Below, one piece after another: positions 7,852 through 15,994 of a DNA stretch of 44,669 nt (position 1 is the first letter of the stretch; the number at the start of each line of letters is the position of its first letter). The stretch covers positions 1 through 44,669 of the forward strand of contig JAPPFH010000024.1 in assembly GCA_028875185.1 (NCBI GenBank). The letters run 5' to 3'. Made by a program: the position numbers and the translations under genes. The notes beneath the pieces are model-generated. The model made no database searches. It was given only the letters and a program-made list of their open reading frames with translations, and was not told where the DNA came from. This stretch comes from Chloroflexota bacterium. Its GTDB lineage: Bacteria > Chloroflexota > Anaerolineae > Aggregatilineales > Phototrophicaceae.

Positions 7852-8634
7852 CTATTCGCTTGGTTGCGGCCAGTTTCCAAACTTTCCGATAGCGCCGCCA
7901 TAAACCAGTATTTCCGTGTTAAATTCTTCTTTATCAGGCACAAATTTGTACAGCATTTCCATGACTTTTGGTTTGTTCATATTGAACCTGACTTCTTGAT
8001 AATGCCGGCTACTGTCATTGCGCATCTCAAGTTCACCAACATTTAGACCGTTATGCCTGAACAGAACCTTTTGATCAGAGAACTGTCCTTCGGCCTTCTT
8101 TGTGGAGTTTACAACCTCAAAATTGTTTCCCAGATGTTTGACAACATCTCTATTGTAGAACACATGATATCTGTCTTCATCAAGCACAGTAAGATAGTCA
8201 ACTTCACCAGCGTTAAAGATAGACTTACTCAAGAAAGCACGTAAGAGCGCTTTCCGCTGGAAGCGGTCCTTTAATTCTCTCATAGGTGTCTTGAGCCGTT
8301 CCTTGAAAACTGCGGGTTTCTGCTTGTATTCATCATACGATGGCGGAAAAGCATCTATACAATGTATGAGGAGAGTGCCAACTCCGTCAAGCGCCTGAAA
8401 CCCGTCGTCTTCAATAAATCTGTTGCGACCATAAAGGAAAATCTGCCATTTCTTCTGGCCACTCTTTACGGAATGTGCATCTCCGGAGGGATCTATTACG
8501 TCTTTTTTCGCCTTCTTGTCGTTCTGATAATCGGTATCCATTCCAAGCAATAGCGCAAAAATCGTTGCATTGTCGTGTCCTGCTTGCCGGTATTCACGAG
8601 CTTGTTCGGAAGTTGACGCGCGAGTTTTACTCAT
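7852..8634 (-). CDS. Probable type II restriction endonuclease of R-M pair 1
   Basis: The protein has 260 residues. I do not recognise its family. It is called an endonuclease mainly because it overlaps the D12 adenine methylase by 8 bases (8627-8634), the usual layout of a type II pair. The stretch DPSGDAHSVKSGQKKWQIFLYG (residues about 47-68) resembles a PD-(D/E)XK core (Asp, then x-V-K) followed by a hydrophobic strand, which supports the call without proving it. No Shine-Dalgarno sequence stands out at the ATG, and coupling to the methylase is likely. The gene looks AT-richer than the downstream pfkB, as expected of an acquired R-M cassette. It could also be an unrelated accessory protein. 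Confidence 0.6.
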   Translation of the reverse strand: MSKTRASTSEQAREYRQAGHDNATIFALLLGMDTDYQNDKKAKKDVIDPSGDAHSVKSGQKKWQIFLYGRNRFIEDDGFQALDGVGTLLIHCIDAFPPSYDEYKQKPAVFKERLKTPMRELKDRFQRKALLRAFLSKSIFNAGEVDYLTVLDEDRYHVFYNRDVVKHLGNNFEVVNSTKKAEGQFSDQKVLFRHNGLNVGELEMRNDSSRHYQEVRFNMNKPKVMEMLYKFVPDKEEFNTEILVYGGAIGKFGNWPQPSE

Positions 8635-9604
8635 CCGAGTATTTCCAAATCAGCAATTCATGAGATTTTTTGATGTGGCTGCCCCCATTGCTTTCCCGTC
8701 GGTTGATGCCGATACGAGTGTCGCCCTGCCCGAAGGTATACTGCCATTCAGGGGTGGAGATGTGACAATCGGAATACCAGTCACGAATCACTTCGCAATC
8801 GTTATAGGACAATATGAAACCCCCTTTGTGCGCGAGCAGCAGATCTCGCAGTAGATCATGCCGGAAGCCCTGATGGTGAATGGGAAAATTTCGGTGTGGA
8901 TACATGCCGACGAAGGTCTTCCCTTGTTCAAGATAATAGGGGGGATCGCAATAGAGAAAATCGTTGGGGTGTGAAGGTATAGATTCTTCAAAGCTCGCGC
9001 AGCGCGCGGACAATTTCGGCGCTGTGAACTTTCTCACTTTCTCCAGTGTTTTCTGATATCGCTTCCTATTCAAATAAACATCAGAGGGCCAGCCCAGGAA
9101 ATGTGGGCCGTATGAGGTGTTTGAATTGAAGTAGTAGTGTGCTGCTAAGTCATAAGGATTTAATGGATTTGTTCCATCCCAGTGTGCTTTCAGACGTTCT
9201 TTCACCGCCGAAAAGGTTGCTCGTGATGGCTCAAAATTCTGTAAAAGGCAGTACAGGCTCTCCGCATCCCGCGTTTGTACGACCCAGTAATTTACCAGCA
9301 CATCAAAGATATCGTAAGCCGTTACTTCTATACCTAATTCTCTCGCCAAAGCGATTTCTATAGACCCGCCACCCATAAATGGCGAAACGACTTTGCTCGG
9401 CAGTGGACTCGGCAGCAGTTCCACCACGAAACCCACGGCGAGGCTTTTTCCACCAGCATAACGTAGAGGAGACCCTAAATAGCGCTTGTAAGCGAGCTTT
9501 CCACGGCTTCGCAGTGAGTTTAGAAACTCATCACGGGAGAGTCGTGCGACTGACAGATTGAGATGCAATTGACGGTTCTTGGTGTTCTCCATGATTGCTA
9601 TCAT
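8627..9604 (-). CDS. D12-class DNA adenine-N6 methyltransferase of R-M pair 1
   Basis: The protein has 325 residues and belongs to the Dam/D12 (alpha) group, which puts a methyl group on the N6 of adenine from S-adenosylmethionine. Visible motifs are LRYAGGKS (residues 47-54, motif X), SPFMGGGS (74-81, motif I) and DPPY (220-223, motif IV, catalytic). An N-terminal extension of about 40 residues precedes the usual D12 start. The region between motifs I and IV would carry sequence recognition; the target site cannot be read from sequence. The ATG at 9604 has an ideal GGAGGTG upstream, so it is chosen over the ATG four codons later. The endonuclease start overlaps its end. It protects host DNA from the partner endonuclease. 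Confidence 0.92.
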   Translation of the reverse strand: MIAIMENTKNRQLHLNLSVARLSRDEFLNSLRSRGKLAYKRYLGSPLRYAGGKSLAVGFVVELLPSPLPSKVVSPFMGGGSIEIALARELGIEVTAYDIFDVLVNYWVVQTRDAESLYCLLQNFEPSRATFSAVKERLKAHWDGTNPLNPYDLAAHYYFNSNTSYGPHFLGWPSDVYLNRKRYQKTLEKVRKFTAPKLSARCASFEESIPSHPNDFLYCDPPYYLEQGKTFVGMYPHRNFPIHHQGFRHDLLRDLLLAHKGGFILSYNDCEVIRDWYSDCHISTPEWQYTFGQGDTRIGINRRESNGGSHIKKSHELLIWKYSDE

Positions 9605-9619
9605 GTTCCACCTCCGCCG

Positions 9620-10483
9620 CTAATCATATCCATAGTTCCGGTCGCGGGCGACAAAATCACCGATAAAGCCGCCGCAATCGCTGGCGACCAACGCGCCGAC
9701 GGCGAGGTTGAGTTCCAGCTTGCCCATCAACTGGAGCAATTGGGTCATCTGCTGGCGCATAATCAGCATCATATCGTCCCAACTGACATCGTCGGGCAGC
9801 CCGCCCTGCCGCAACTCGCGCATGCTGTCGAGGTATTCGAGCGCCGGTTCAACATCATCAAATATGAGTTGGCACGGCAAGTCATGGCGGACAACGGCGT
9901 AAAAGTGGCGCGCGAGGATACGGGTGCCGTTTTCCAGGGCGAAGCCATCGCAAGGCAGCCTCGGCGGGTTGGCGCCGGCGCCGTTCTTGCTCAGCAGCAC
10001 AATGGCGCGGCGGATGAGCACCTGCAATTCGGGCAAGGAATGCAGGCTGTCAGTCGCAGCCAGCACCCGTCCATCGGGCTTGAGAACGCGCTTGATTTCC
10101 GCCAAGCCCGCTTCAATATCAGCCAGATGATAAAGCACGTGATTTGCCATCACGATATTGAAGCTGTTATTGCTGAAGGGCAGCCGCATCGCATCGCCCT
10201 GCGTCAGACGGTCGGCGGCGCAAGGGTGCTTCAATAGCAGATTCGGCGAAAGATCCAGCGCGAAATAGGTGATATCGGGCTGCTCTTGCATCAGACAAGC
10301 GTAATGGCTGCCGGTGCCCGCGCCAATATCCAGAAGGACTTCATCGCCCGCCCAGTCGATGGTATCCAGCGTCCAACGAACGAAGTCGATGTTGGGGACG
10401 GTGAATTTGGCCTGTGTCTCTTCGTGAACGCGCAGGTTTCGGTCGGTCGCGTAATAGCGGCGGATCGCGTCTGCTTGTGCCAT
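9620..10483 (-). CDS. Class I SAM-dependent methyltransferase
   Basis: The protein has 287 residues. The SAM-binding glycine loop is VLLDIGAGTGSHYACL, followed by an acidic strand end ALDLS, a GDAMRLPF motif, and post-motif LKPDGRVLAATDS, typical of UbiE/Methyltransf_11-type small-molecule methyltransferases. The substrate is unknown. A TTG two codons upstream is possible, but the ATG is preferred. The stop lies 15 bases before the start of the R-M pair 1 methylase, so that cassette fits tightly downstream. A candidate promoter lies about 45-75 bases upstream. Confidence 0.85.
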   Translation of the reverse strand: MAQADAIRRYYATDRNLRVHEETQAKFTVPNIDFVRWTLDTIDWAGDEVLLDIGAGTGSHYACLMQEQPDITYFALDLSPNLLLKHPCAADRLTQGDAMRLPFSNNSFNIVMANHVLYHLADIEAGLAEIKRVLKPDGRVLAATDSLHSLPELQVLIRRAIVLLSKNGAGANPPRLPCDGFALENGTRILARHFYAVVRHDLPCQLIFDDVEPALEYLDSMRELRQGGLPDDVSWDDMMLIMRQQMTQLLQLMGKLELNLAVGALVASDCGGFIGDFVARDRNYGYD

Positions 10484-10528
10484 CGCCAATCCCGGCGGTT
10501 AAGCTGCCATTGCTCTGCCTATATTCTT

Positions 10529-10556
10529 ACTATACAGCCGAATCAGCGAACTGCAA
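10529..10556 (-). promoter_or_regulatory. Candidate promoter ahead of the SAM methyltransferase / R-M pair 1 / pfkB run
   Basis: On the minus strand, TTGCAG (10556-10551) and TATAGT (10534-10529) have a 16-base spacer. The -10 matches five of six bases and the -35 only three. It lies in the 113-base gap upstream of the methyltransferase and could drive the closely packed genes down to pfkB. Confidence 0.35.
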
Positions 10557-10596
10557 GCATTGGCGCTGGTGGCGCAGCCGCATCTAGGCGAGCGCT

Positions 10597-11241
10597 TTAT
10601 TCGCCCCAAGTTTCCCAGTATGTCAGTTCGTTGGCGGGCACGCGCTCGGCTTTCTTAAAGGTCTCGCCGCTGAAATAGGCGGCGGGCAGTAGGGCAGCCG
10701 TCGTCACATCGGCGGGAATGCCCAGGATCTCGTTGCATTCTTTCTCATAGCTGAGGTGCAGGGTCGTCCATGCGCTGCCGATGCCGCGCGCCCGCAGCGC
10801 CAGCATCAAAGACCAGGCGGCTGGAATGATCGAGCCGTACAAGCCAGCATTGGCGGCCGGGCTGGCGTCGTTCGCGCGGCCCGCCACGCAGGGGAAGATC
10901 ATCATCGGAACCTCATGCATGTGGTCGGCCAGATAGCGCGCCGAGCTGATGACGCGATGCATCTGCGCAGAGGGCGCATCGCCGGGCGCCGAGCGCGTCG
11001 CCACGCCAGCATAGGCGTACCAGGACTGCTTGTAGTATTCGCCGACCTTCGCCTTTTTCTCCGCATCCGTCACAATCAGCCATTTCCAGCCTTGCCGATT
11101 GCTGCCGGTCGGCGCTTGAATCGCAATCTCGAGGCAGCGCTCAACCACAGCGCGGTCGAGCGGTCGGGTCAAGTCCAGGCGTTTGCGCACGCTTCGCGTC
11201 GTCTCCAGGATGTAATCTACTGATGCCAGGTCGAAGTTCAT
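10597..11241 (-). CDS. Nitroreductase family FMN-dependent oxidoreductase
   Basis: The protein has 214 residues. Nitroreductase-fold flavoproteins reduce nitro groups, quinones or other electron acceptors with NAD(P)H. The FMN-binding N-terminal TRSVRKRLDLTRPL and the following helix AIQAPTGSNRQGWKWLIV are characteristic, as is the late motif AWSLMLALRARGIGSAWTT...ILGIPADV. The ATG at 11241 has AAAGGA 7 bases upstream; a longer frame to 11283 is rejected because it enters a repeat element. It stands between a repeat element and the SAM methyltransferase. Specific substrate unknown. Confidence 0.9.
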   Translation of the reverse strand: MNFDLASVDYILETTRSVRKRLDLTRPLDRAVVERCLEIAIQAPTGSNRQGWKWLIVTDAEKKAKVGEYYKQSWYAYAGVATRSAPGDAPSAQMHRVISSARYLADHMHEVPMMIFPCVAGRANDASPAANAGLYGSIIPAAWSLMLALRARGIGSAWTTLHLSYEKECNEILGIPADVTTAALLPAAYFSGETFKKAERVPANELTYWETWGE

Positions 11242-11270
11242 GGTTATGTCCTTTCTCCCTAGAATTAATG

Positions 11271-11320
11271 GCGGGCGACCCAATGGGGCGCGTTGACACA
11301 GCCCGCCGGTAGCTCCTATT
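11271..11320. repeat. Dispersed GGGCGACC / GCGTTGACAC repeat copy
   Basis: GCGGGCGACCCAATGGGGCG is followed by CGTTGACACAGCCCGCCGG, matching the inner part of the element at 6848-6883. It lies just upstream of the nitroreductase ribosome site. Partial copy without clear terminal GTAGGGGCG. Confidence 0.6.
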
Positions 11321-11349
11321 TGGTTTAGGTTCGTATCGTTGCCACTACC

Positions 11350-12069
11350 TTACTGGTCATCTGATGAAAAGTGTTCCGCCAGCCAGGCCAGAATCAGACC
11401 GCTAACACTTTCGTACTCCGAATCAAAGAGGCGCGTGCCATGCGCGCGGCCGCGATACAGGCGGGCGCTGACATCGCCTTTGGCGTTCAAGAACATCTGG
11501 CGGATTGCCGCTGAACTGCTGGCGTCATGCTGCGCCGCGACCAGCAGCGCCGCCCGGTCCGCCAAGCCATCTACCAGCGCCGGCGCCGGTTTGACACCGC
11601 GATAATCCAGCCCGGGCGAGAGGGCGATGGCGCCGCGGCAGAATTCTACCTGGGCGCAACTGATGATAGCGACATTGGCGCCGATGCTGCCGCCCATGAT
11701 CGCTAATCCGCCGTCGCCGAGATGACCTTCTTCTAGCAGCCAGCCGACCCAGCCAAAGGCGACATCGTTGATGATCACATCCCAATCCCGCGTCCCGCCG
11801 GACTCGCCGTGCCCGCGCATATCAATGTTGAGCAAGGCGTAGCCGGCGTCAAGCAATTCGGGGATGAGCGGGTCCCAAGCGGCGCGCTCGCTGTTGAGCA
11901 TGTGAAGTAGCAGGATGACGGGGGCGTCGGTTTCCGCGGGGTAATGGTCGGCGGCGAGGGTCGCGTCGGCGCGCGTTAGGGTGATGGTGTCGTGGGGTGG
12001 GGGTTGGGCGGCGGTGGCTGTGGTGATCAAGGTTAGAAGGAGCGAGAATATAATCGGTTTCGGTCTCAT
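11350..12069 (-). CDS. Secreted alpha/beta hydrolase (dienelactone-hydrolase-like)
   Basis: The protein has 239 residues. The signal peptide is MRPKPIIFSLLLTLITTATAA. The hydrolase fold shows the oxyanion strand VILLLHMLNSERAAW, the DMRGHGES turn, the nucleophile elbow GGSIGAN (G-x-S-x-G), an Asp in AAQHDASSS and a His in GRAHGTRLF, so the catalytic triad is complete. It would cleave esters or related bonds outside the membrane; the substrate is unknown. The ATG has AAAGG about 8 bases upstream. R-M pair 2 begins 30 bases ahead of it, in the same direction. Confidence 0.88.
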   Translation of the reverse strand: MRPKPIIFSLLLTLITTATAAQPPPHDTITLTRADATLAADHYPAETDAPVILLLHMLNSERAAWDPLIPELLDAGYALLNIDMRGHGESGGTRDWDVIINDVAFGWVGWLLEEGHLGDGGLAIMGGSIGANVAIISCAQVEFCRGAIALSPGLDYRGVKPAPALVDGLADRAALLVAAQHDASSSAAIRQMFLNAKGDVSARLYRGRAHGTRLFDSEYESVSGLILAWLAEHFSSDDQ

Positions 12070-12098
12070 AGAATACCTTTATGACCCATCGGCCAGAA

Positions 12099-12911
12099 TT
12101 AACTTATGGCAAGATCCACAAGGATGTCTTCGTTTTCGCTAGCGGATACGAATTGTGTGAGGCGATCCCAATCCACGCTGTAGTTCTCATGCAAAAAATC
12201 GGCAAGGAAAATCGTTGTCGCTTTGTTGATGAACTTGTTATATTCGTCACGAAAAGCGCGGTTTCTTTGGTCAGCGCCAGTACCAAGAGGTTCTATGATT
12301 TCAAGATAAAGTTGCTTTTCGTTCGAAATAAAGTACCAGAAATCCTGCCCGCATATTTTCCAGTAGGTTATTTCATCTATAACTTCTCCCGCCTCTTTAA
12401 TCCTGCCAATTTTCCTCGGCTTCCTATCTTTGCCATACATACAACCATTGACTGGAACGATGGTCTGATGAGGGTATCTTGAACCCAGACGGACTATTGC
12501 TTCACTGAAATTGCGGTACATCTTGTGGACTTGGCTCGAGTTTCCCCAATTTGGACCAGACTTGATATCGACGATATAGATGATGTTGTTTTTTTCGAAG
12601 ACAAGATCAATACCCGTAACCTCATCAACAGAAGGCTTGTAACCGTTGTTGACTCGCTCTGCGACAAATACAGCCACGCCTTCAAGAAATTCGCCAAACA
12701 GAGTTTCTTCTTGCGAGGAGATGAAAGCATCCAAAATGCTGCGAATCAATTGCGTAGCATCTTGATGTTTCGCTTTGAACAAGTATGGATTCTTGCGCTT
12801 TAGTATCTCATTCACGGGCCTGCGTTGGACTGTATGTAACCGCTTTTCATGGAATGAGCCGATGTTTGCTTCCACATAATCTTGTACCGCTTCCAAGAGA
12901 TCTTTGCTCAT
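12099..12911 (-). CDS. Type II restriction endonuclease of R-M pair 2, PmeII-like
   Basis: The protein has 270 residues. The N-terminal half (YVEANIGSFHEKRL, KRKNPYLFKAKHQ, SSQEETLFGEFLEGVAVFVAE) matches my memory of the PmeII endonuclease family. The nuclease core reads GIDLVFEKNNIIYIVDIKSG, with D102, D115 and K117 as a PD-(D/E)XK-type site and E74/E77 as further metal ligands. Seven bases separate its ATG from the methylase stop, and GAGG stands just ahead. It is AT-richer than the flanking hydrolase and glycosidase genes, consistent with transfer. It should cut unmodified DNA at a site protected by the next gene; the site itself is not deducible here. Confidence 0.85.
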   Translation of the reverse strand: MSKDLLEAVQDYVEANIGSFHEKRLHTVQRRPVNEILKRKNPYLFKAKHQDATQLIRSILDAFISSQEETLFGEFLEGVAVFVAERVNNGYKPSVDEVTGIDLVFEKNNIIYIVDIKSGPNWGNSSQVHKMYRNFSEAIVRLGSRYPHQTIVPVNGCMYGKDRKPRKIGRIKEAGEVIDEITYWKICGQDFWYFISNEKQLYLEIIEPLGTGADQRNRAFRDEYNKFINKATTIFLADFLHENYSVDWDRLTQFVSASENEDILVDLAIS

Positions 12912-12918
12912 CCTCGCC

Positions 12919-13758
12919 TCAAATCAGCCGTTGCAACTGCGTTTCCAGTTGCGCTTCAATCCCGTCTACATATTCGGGCACAATCTCAATCCCGACTGCC
13001 TTGCGCCTCATCTCGCGCGCGACGAAAAGAGTTGTGCCAGACCCCGCAAAGGGATCCAGCACTGTATCGCCCGGGATAGTAAAGAGCTTAATAAACCATT
13101 CCGGCAACTGCCGCGGAAAGACGGCGCTATGCCCTTGATTGTTGCACTCGGTCGCCATGTGAAGGACATTGGTGGGATAGACTTTGTCGCGACCGATCCA
13201 ATGCGATACATTCTTGCCAAAGCCGCTTTCAGATCGAGATTCGTCGCGGATTCTGTCGGTTTCGCTAAGATTGCTGAGCCGCCCTTTCGCCCAATCCCCA
13301 ACAGGGACCATGACCTCTTCCTGATACATATCGAATTTTTTCGATTTGTTGAATTGCAACAAGCGCTCCCAGGAATCCCTAAAGCGATTGGGCCATTTGC
13401 CCGGATATGAGTTTTTCTTGTGCCAAATGAACTCTTCAGTCCACAGCCAGCCTTGCTCGCGCAGCGCTTTGATTAGATCCAAAACATAAGTATGCCGCTC
13501 GCCATTGACCGCTTTCTCCTTGATGTTGAGAATAAACGTCCCGCGGGGGTTCAGAACGCGCCGGAGTTCATGAGAAATTGGCCGAAACCACTCAACGTAG
13601 TCGTCAGGGTGAATGCCGCCGTATGTTTTCTTGCGCTGGTCGGCGTAAGGCGGCGATGTGACAATTAACTGAACGGAATCACTATGCAACTGCGCCAATT
13701 CAATGGCGGAATCGCCTAGAATGATGTAGAAGTCGCCGACCATAAACCTATCTTCCAC
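12919..13758 (-). CDS. Beta-class DNA methyltransferase of R-M pair 2 (N4-cytosine or N6-adenine)
   Basis: The protein has 279 residues. The catalytic motif TSPPY (residues 34-38) comes first and the SAM-binding motif DPFAGSGTT (235-243) comes last, with the recognition region between them: the beta arrangement. S-P-P-Y is more usual for N4-cytosine methylation, though N6-adenine enzymes with this form exist. The GTG start at 13758 has AAGGTGA about 9 bases upstream; an ATG at 13743 is the alternative. It lies 42 bases after the glycosidase stop and is followed by its endonuclease. Modification by this enzyme would protect the host from the 12.1 kb endonuclease. Confidence 0.9.
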   Translation of the reverse strand: MEDRFMVGDFYIILGDSAIELAQLHSDSVQLIVTSPPYADQRKKTYGGIHPDDYVEWFRPISHELRRVLNPRGTFILNIKEKAVNGERHTYVLDLIKALREQGWLWTEEFIWHKKNSYPGKWPNRFRDSWERLLQFNKSKKFDMYQEEVMVPVGDWAKGRLSNLSETDRIRDESRSESGFGKNVSHWIGRDKVYPTNVLHMATECNNQGHSAVFPRQLPEWFIKLFTIPGDTVLDPFAGSGTTLFVAREMRRKAVGIEIVPEYVDGIEAQLETQLQRLI

Positions 13759-13800
13759 ACGTTTGATTCACCTTATAATTGTAACTCAGGAGTAAGAAGT

Positions 13801-15774
13801 TTACTTCCCGTTCTTCCCGCCCCGCCCCAGCAGATAAAACAGCAGCGCCACAATCAGCCCGACGATCGCCAGCTTGTCCCAGGGCGAGAGCTCGGCCGGC
13901 GGCGGACGGTTCGAGATGACGCGGATCATGTGCGGCATATCTTTATCGCTGTGGCGGTAGAGCACCCGCTGTTCATCGCGCAGGATCTCGAATTCGCCAT
14001 CGCTGACCTCGACGCGGTAGCCATCGGGAAACTGCGAATTGGGCACGAAGAGTTCGGTCGGCTCGGTCACGCCGCTATCATGACGGAAGCTGAAGGTGAA
14101 AAGCCTGCGCCGCCGGTCAAAGCGCATATTCAGCGGCTCGCCAGCGACCTTCTTGGCGTATGGTCGAACGACCGCGCTCAAGGCTCTGCCGCCAGAATCA
14201 ATATCGGAGGGGTCTCGCTGCTGGTCGCGGCTGAAGATGGACAGGTCTTCGCCGTTCCAGTGATCGCCGCGTTCGTTGCTATTATCCGGCGTATAATTCC
14301 ATAGCGTGTAATTGAGCAGGCAGTCATCCAGGGCGCGCAGATTGTAATCCAGCGCCGTTGCCTGCGCCGAGAAATCGCCAGCTTGATAGGCGCTCGCCCC
14401 ATTCAAGTCGAAGGGGATGCCAAATTCGCCGACCACAATCGGCACATCGCCCAGCGCCTCATCGGCGAAACCGCGGAAGCGCCCGTACTGCTCGCTGAAG
14501 TAGGCTCTGATATCAGCCTCGCCAATCAGCGGGCGCAATTTGAACAGATCGAAATTGAGATGCGGATTGAAGCGGCGGGTGAAAAGCGTCATGCCATCGT
14601 AGAAATGGGGCGCGTAAACCAGTTTGTCCGCCTCATCGAATTGTGGCGGCGGCGCGAAGGGCTCGGCTTCGAGGAAGATCCGCGCCTCAGGCATGACCGC
14701 GTGGATGCCGGCGGCGAAGCGCTCGATGAAGGGCTTGAGGAAGTCGCGCGTGAAATCGGCGCGGGCGAAGTGACCCGGGCGCAGCAGGCGCGGCTGACCG
14801 TCATAATCGACATCCCAAATGCCTTGCGCGCGCCAGACATCGGCGCAATCATCGCGCCAGACAGTGGCGCCAGCCGGATCAATCCGCCGGGTCTCGATCT
14901 TCAGCGGCGGCAGGCTGGGCAGAGGCGAGCCGAAATCGGAGGCGTCTTGCGCGAAGCCGTTGGCGAGGAAGATCGCCTGCGCCGGCGTCGGCATCACCCC
15001 GCGCTGGAAGGGCAGATGATCGAGCGCGCGCAGATCAGGCACGCCGATCAAACCATAATGCGGCTCGTTCATGGTGTCGAAGCCGAGCACGTTGGGCAGG
15101 TGCTTGACACGCCGCGCCACATGGGCGAAGGCGTTCACATAATGTTCTTGCAGGTAATCCTGGATATTCAGCCCATCGACCATTAGCTGCGGGGCGAAGG
15201 TCCGCCCGCCGAAGAAGAGCGTGAACATAGTGAATGCGGCGAAGCGATAATAATTGTTCGCCCAGATCATGTGAGGAAAATCGTCGGGCTGTGCTTGATG
15301 GAGCAGCGCAGCGCCGGTCTCATGGAAGCGCGCGACATCCATGCCGGCGGCCTCGAAGGTCCAGGCGGGCGCGCCATCGCCGCCGGAGAAGCGGCTCCAG
15401 ACATCTTGGTGCGGATCGATGAAGAGGCAGATGTCGTATTCCAGCGCCTTTTCGAGCAGGGCTTCCAGATAATCGAGATAGGCGTCATCGTAGCTGCCGG
15501 GTCCGTCGTGCTCGATCGCCTCCCAAGGGACGAGGAAGCGCAGAAAGTCCAGCCCCCAATGCTTGAGGCGGCCGAAATGCTCATCGGCTTCTTCCAGCGG
15601 TAAGGGGCGGCCGATGAAGGAGACCTTGCGTTTTTCGGCCAGGCTCTCCGGCAGGTGGGTATAACCCGGCGGCTCGGTCGGGACTTTGCTGCTGCCGCTC
15701 AGGTTGACACCGTGCAGGATGCGGGCGCGCCCGGCGTCGTCGATGAACCAGCGTCCGCGGGTGGTGATGGGCAT
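13801..15774 (-). CDS. Glycoside hydrolase family 5 with GH5 C-terminal beta domain and C-terminal membrane anchor
   Basis: The protein has 657 residues. The (beta/alpha)8 domain shows HGVNLSGSSK, WGLDFLRFLVPWEAIE, IDPHQDVWSR, the acid/base E237 in DTMNEPHYG and the nucleophile E450 in VVGEFG. A beta domain (about residues 545-625, YAKKVAGEPLNMRFD...) resembles the GH5 C-terminal domain of the glucocerebrosidase / ergosteryl-beta-glucosidase-like GH5_12 group, so a steryl- or lipid-linked glucoside substrate is possible but inferred. The last 30 residues are one hydrophobic helix followed by GRGGKNGK, a tail anchor. There is no N-terminal signal peptide, which suggests the catalytic part faces the cytoplasm. 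The ATG at 15774 gives a natural N-terminus. R-M pair 2 follows. Confidence 0.88.
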   Translation of the reverse strand: MPITTRGRWFIDDAGRARILHGVNLSGSSKVPTEPPGYTHLPESLAEKRKVSFIGRPLPLEEADEHFGRLKHWGLDFLRFLVPWEAIEHDGPGSYDDAYLDYLEALLEKALEYDICLFIDPHQDVWSRFSGGDGAPAWTFEAAGMDVARFHETGAALLHQAQPDDFPHMIWANNYYRFAAFTMFTLFFGGRTFAPQLMVDGLNIQDYLQEHYVNAFAHVARRVKHLPNVLGFDTMNEPHYGLIGVPDLRALDHLPFQRGVMPTPAQAIFLANGFAQDASDFGSPLPSLPPLKIETRRIDPAGATVWRDDCADVWRAQGIWDVDYDGQPRLLRPGHFARADFTRDFLKPFIERFAAGIHAVMPEARIFLEAEPFAPPPQFDEADKLVYAPHFYDGMTLFTRRFNPHLNFDLFKLRPLIGEADIRAYFSEQYGRFRGFADEALGDVPIVVGEFGIPFDLNGASAYQAGDFSAQATALDYNLRALDDCLLNYTLWNYTPDNSNERGDHWNGEDLSIFSRDQQRDPSDIDSGGRALSAVVRPYAKKVAGEPLNMRFDRRRRLFTFSFRHDSGVTEPTELFVPNSQFPDGYRVEVSDGEFEILRDEQRVLYRHSDKDMPHMIRVISNRPPPAELSPWDKLAIVGLIVALLFYLLGRGGKNGK

Positions 15775-15858
15775 GTAGGTGTCCTGTTGATGGGTGTGGT
15801 GGGGGGATTATAGCAGAGATTTCAGCAGAGCTGCGTTTTATCAATCATTGAGGATCCT

Positions 15859-15922
15859 GTAGGGCGGGTCGCCGAGCCGCGTAGACTCTGCCCGCCGACA
15901 CAGCGGATCAAACGCCCCTGCA
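15859..15922. repeat. Dispersed GTAGGGCGGGTCGCC / GCGTAGACTC repeat copy
   Basis: GTAGGGCGGGTCGCC (15859-15873) is followed by GCGTAGACTCTGCCCGCCGA and ends near CGCCCCTGC (15914-15922). It is the same family as the 6800-6893 element, in the gap between the GH5 and SCO1664-type genes. Confidence 0.6.
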
Positions 15923-15994
15923 TCATTCGAATTGGATTCGATTCGCTGCTATTGCAAGCCGAGACCTGTCTGGCGGGGGCGCTGTGGAAAGTGC

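Noticed and set aside
8627-13758. BREX, DISARM or another multi-gene phage defence island
   Set aside because: No helicase, PglZ, DrmA or Lon-type gene; two separate simple type II pairs with metabolic genes between them explain the region.
14383-15186. 267-codon plus-strand frame opposite the GH5 gene
   Set aside because: Antisense to conserved catalytic regions; no domain.
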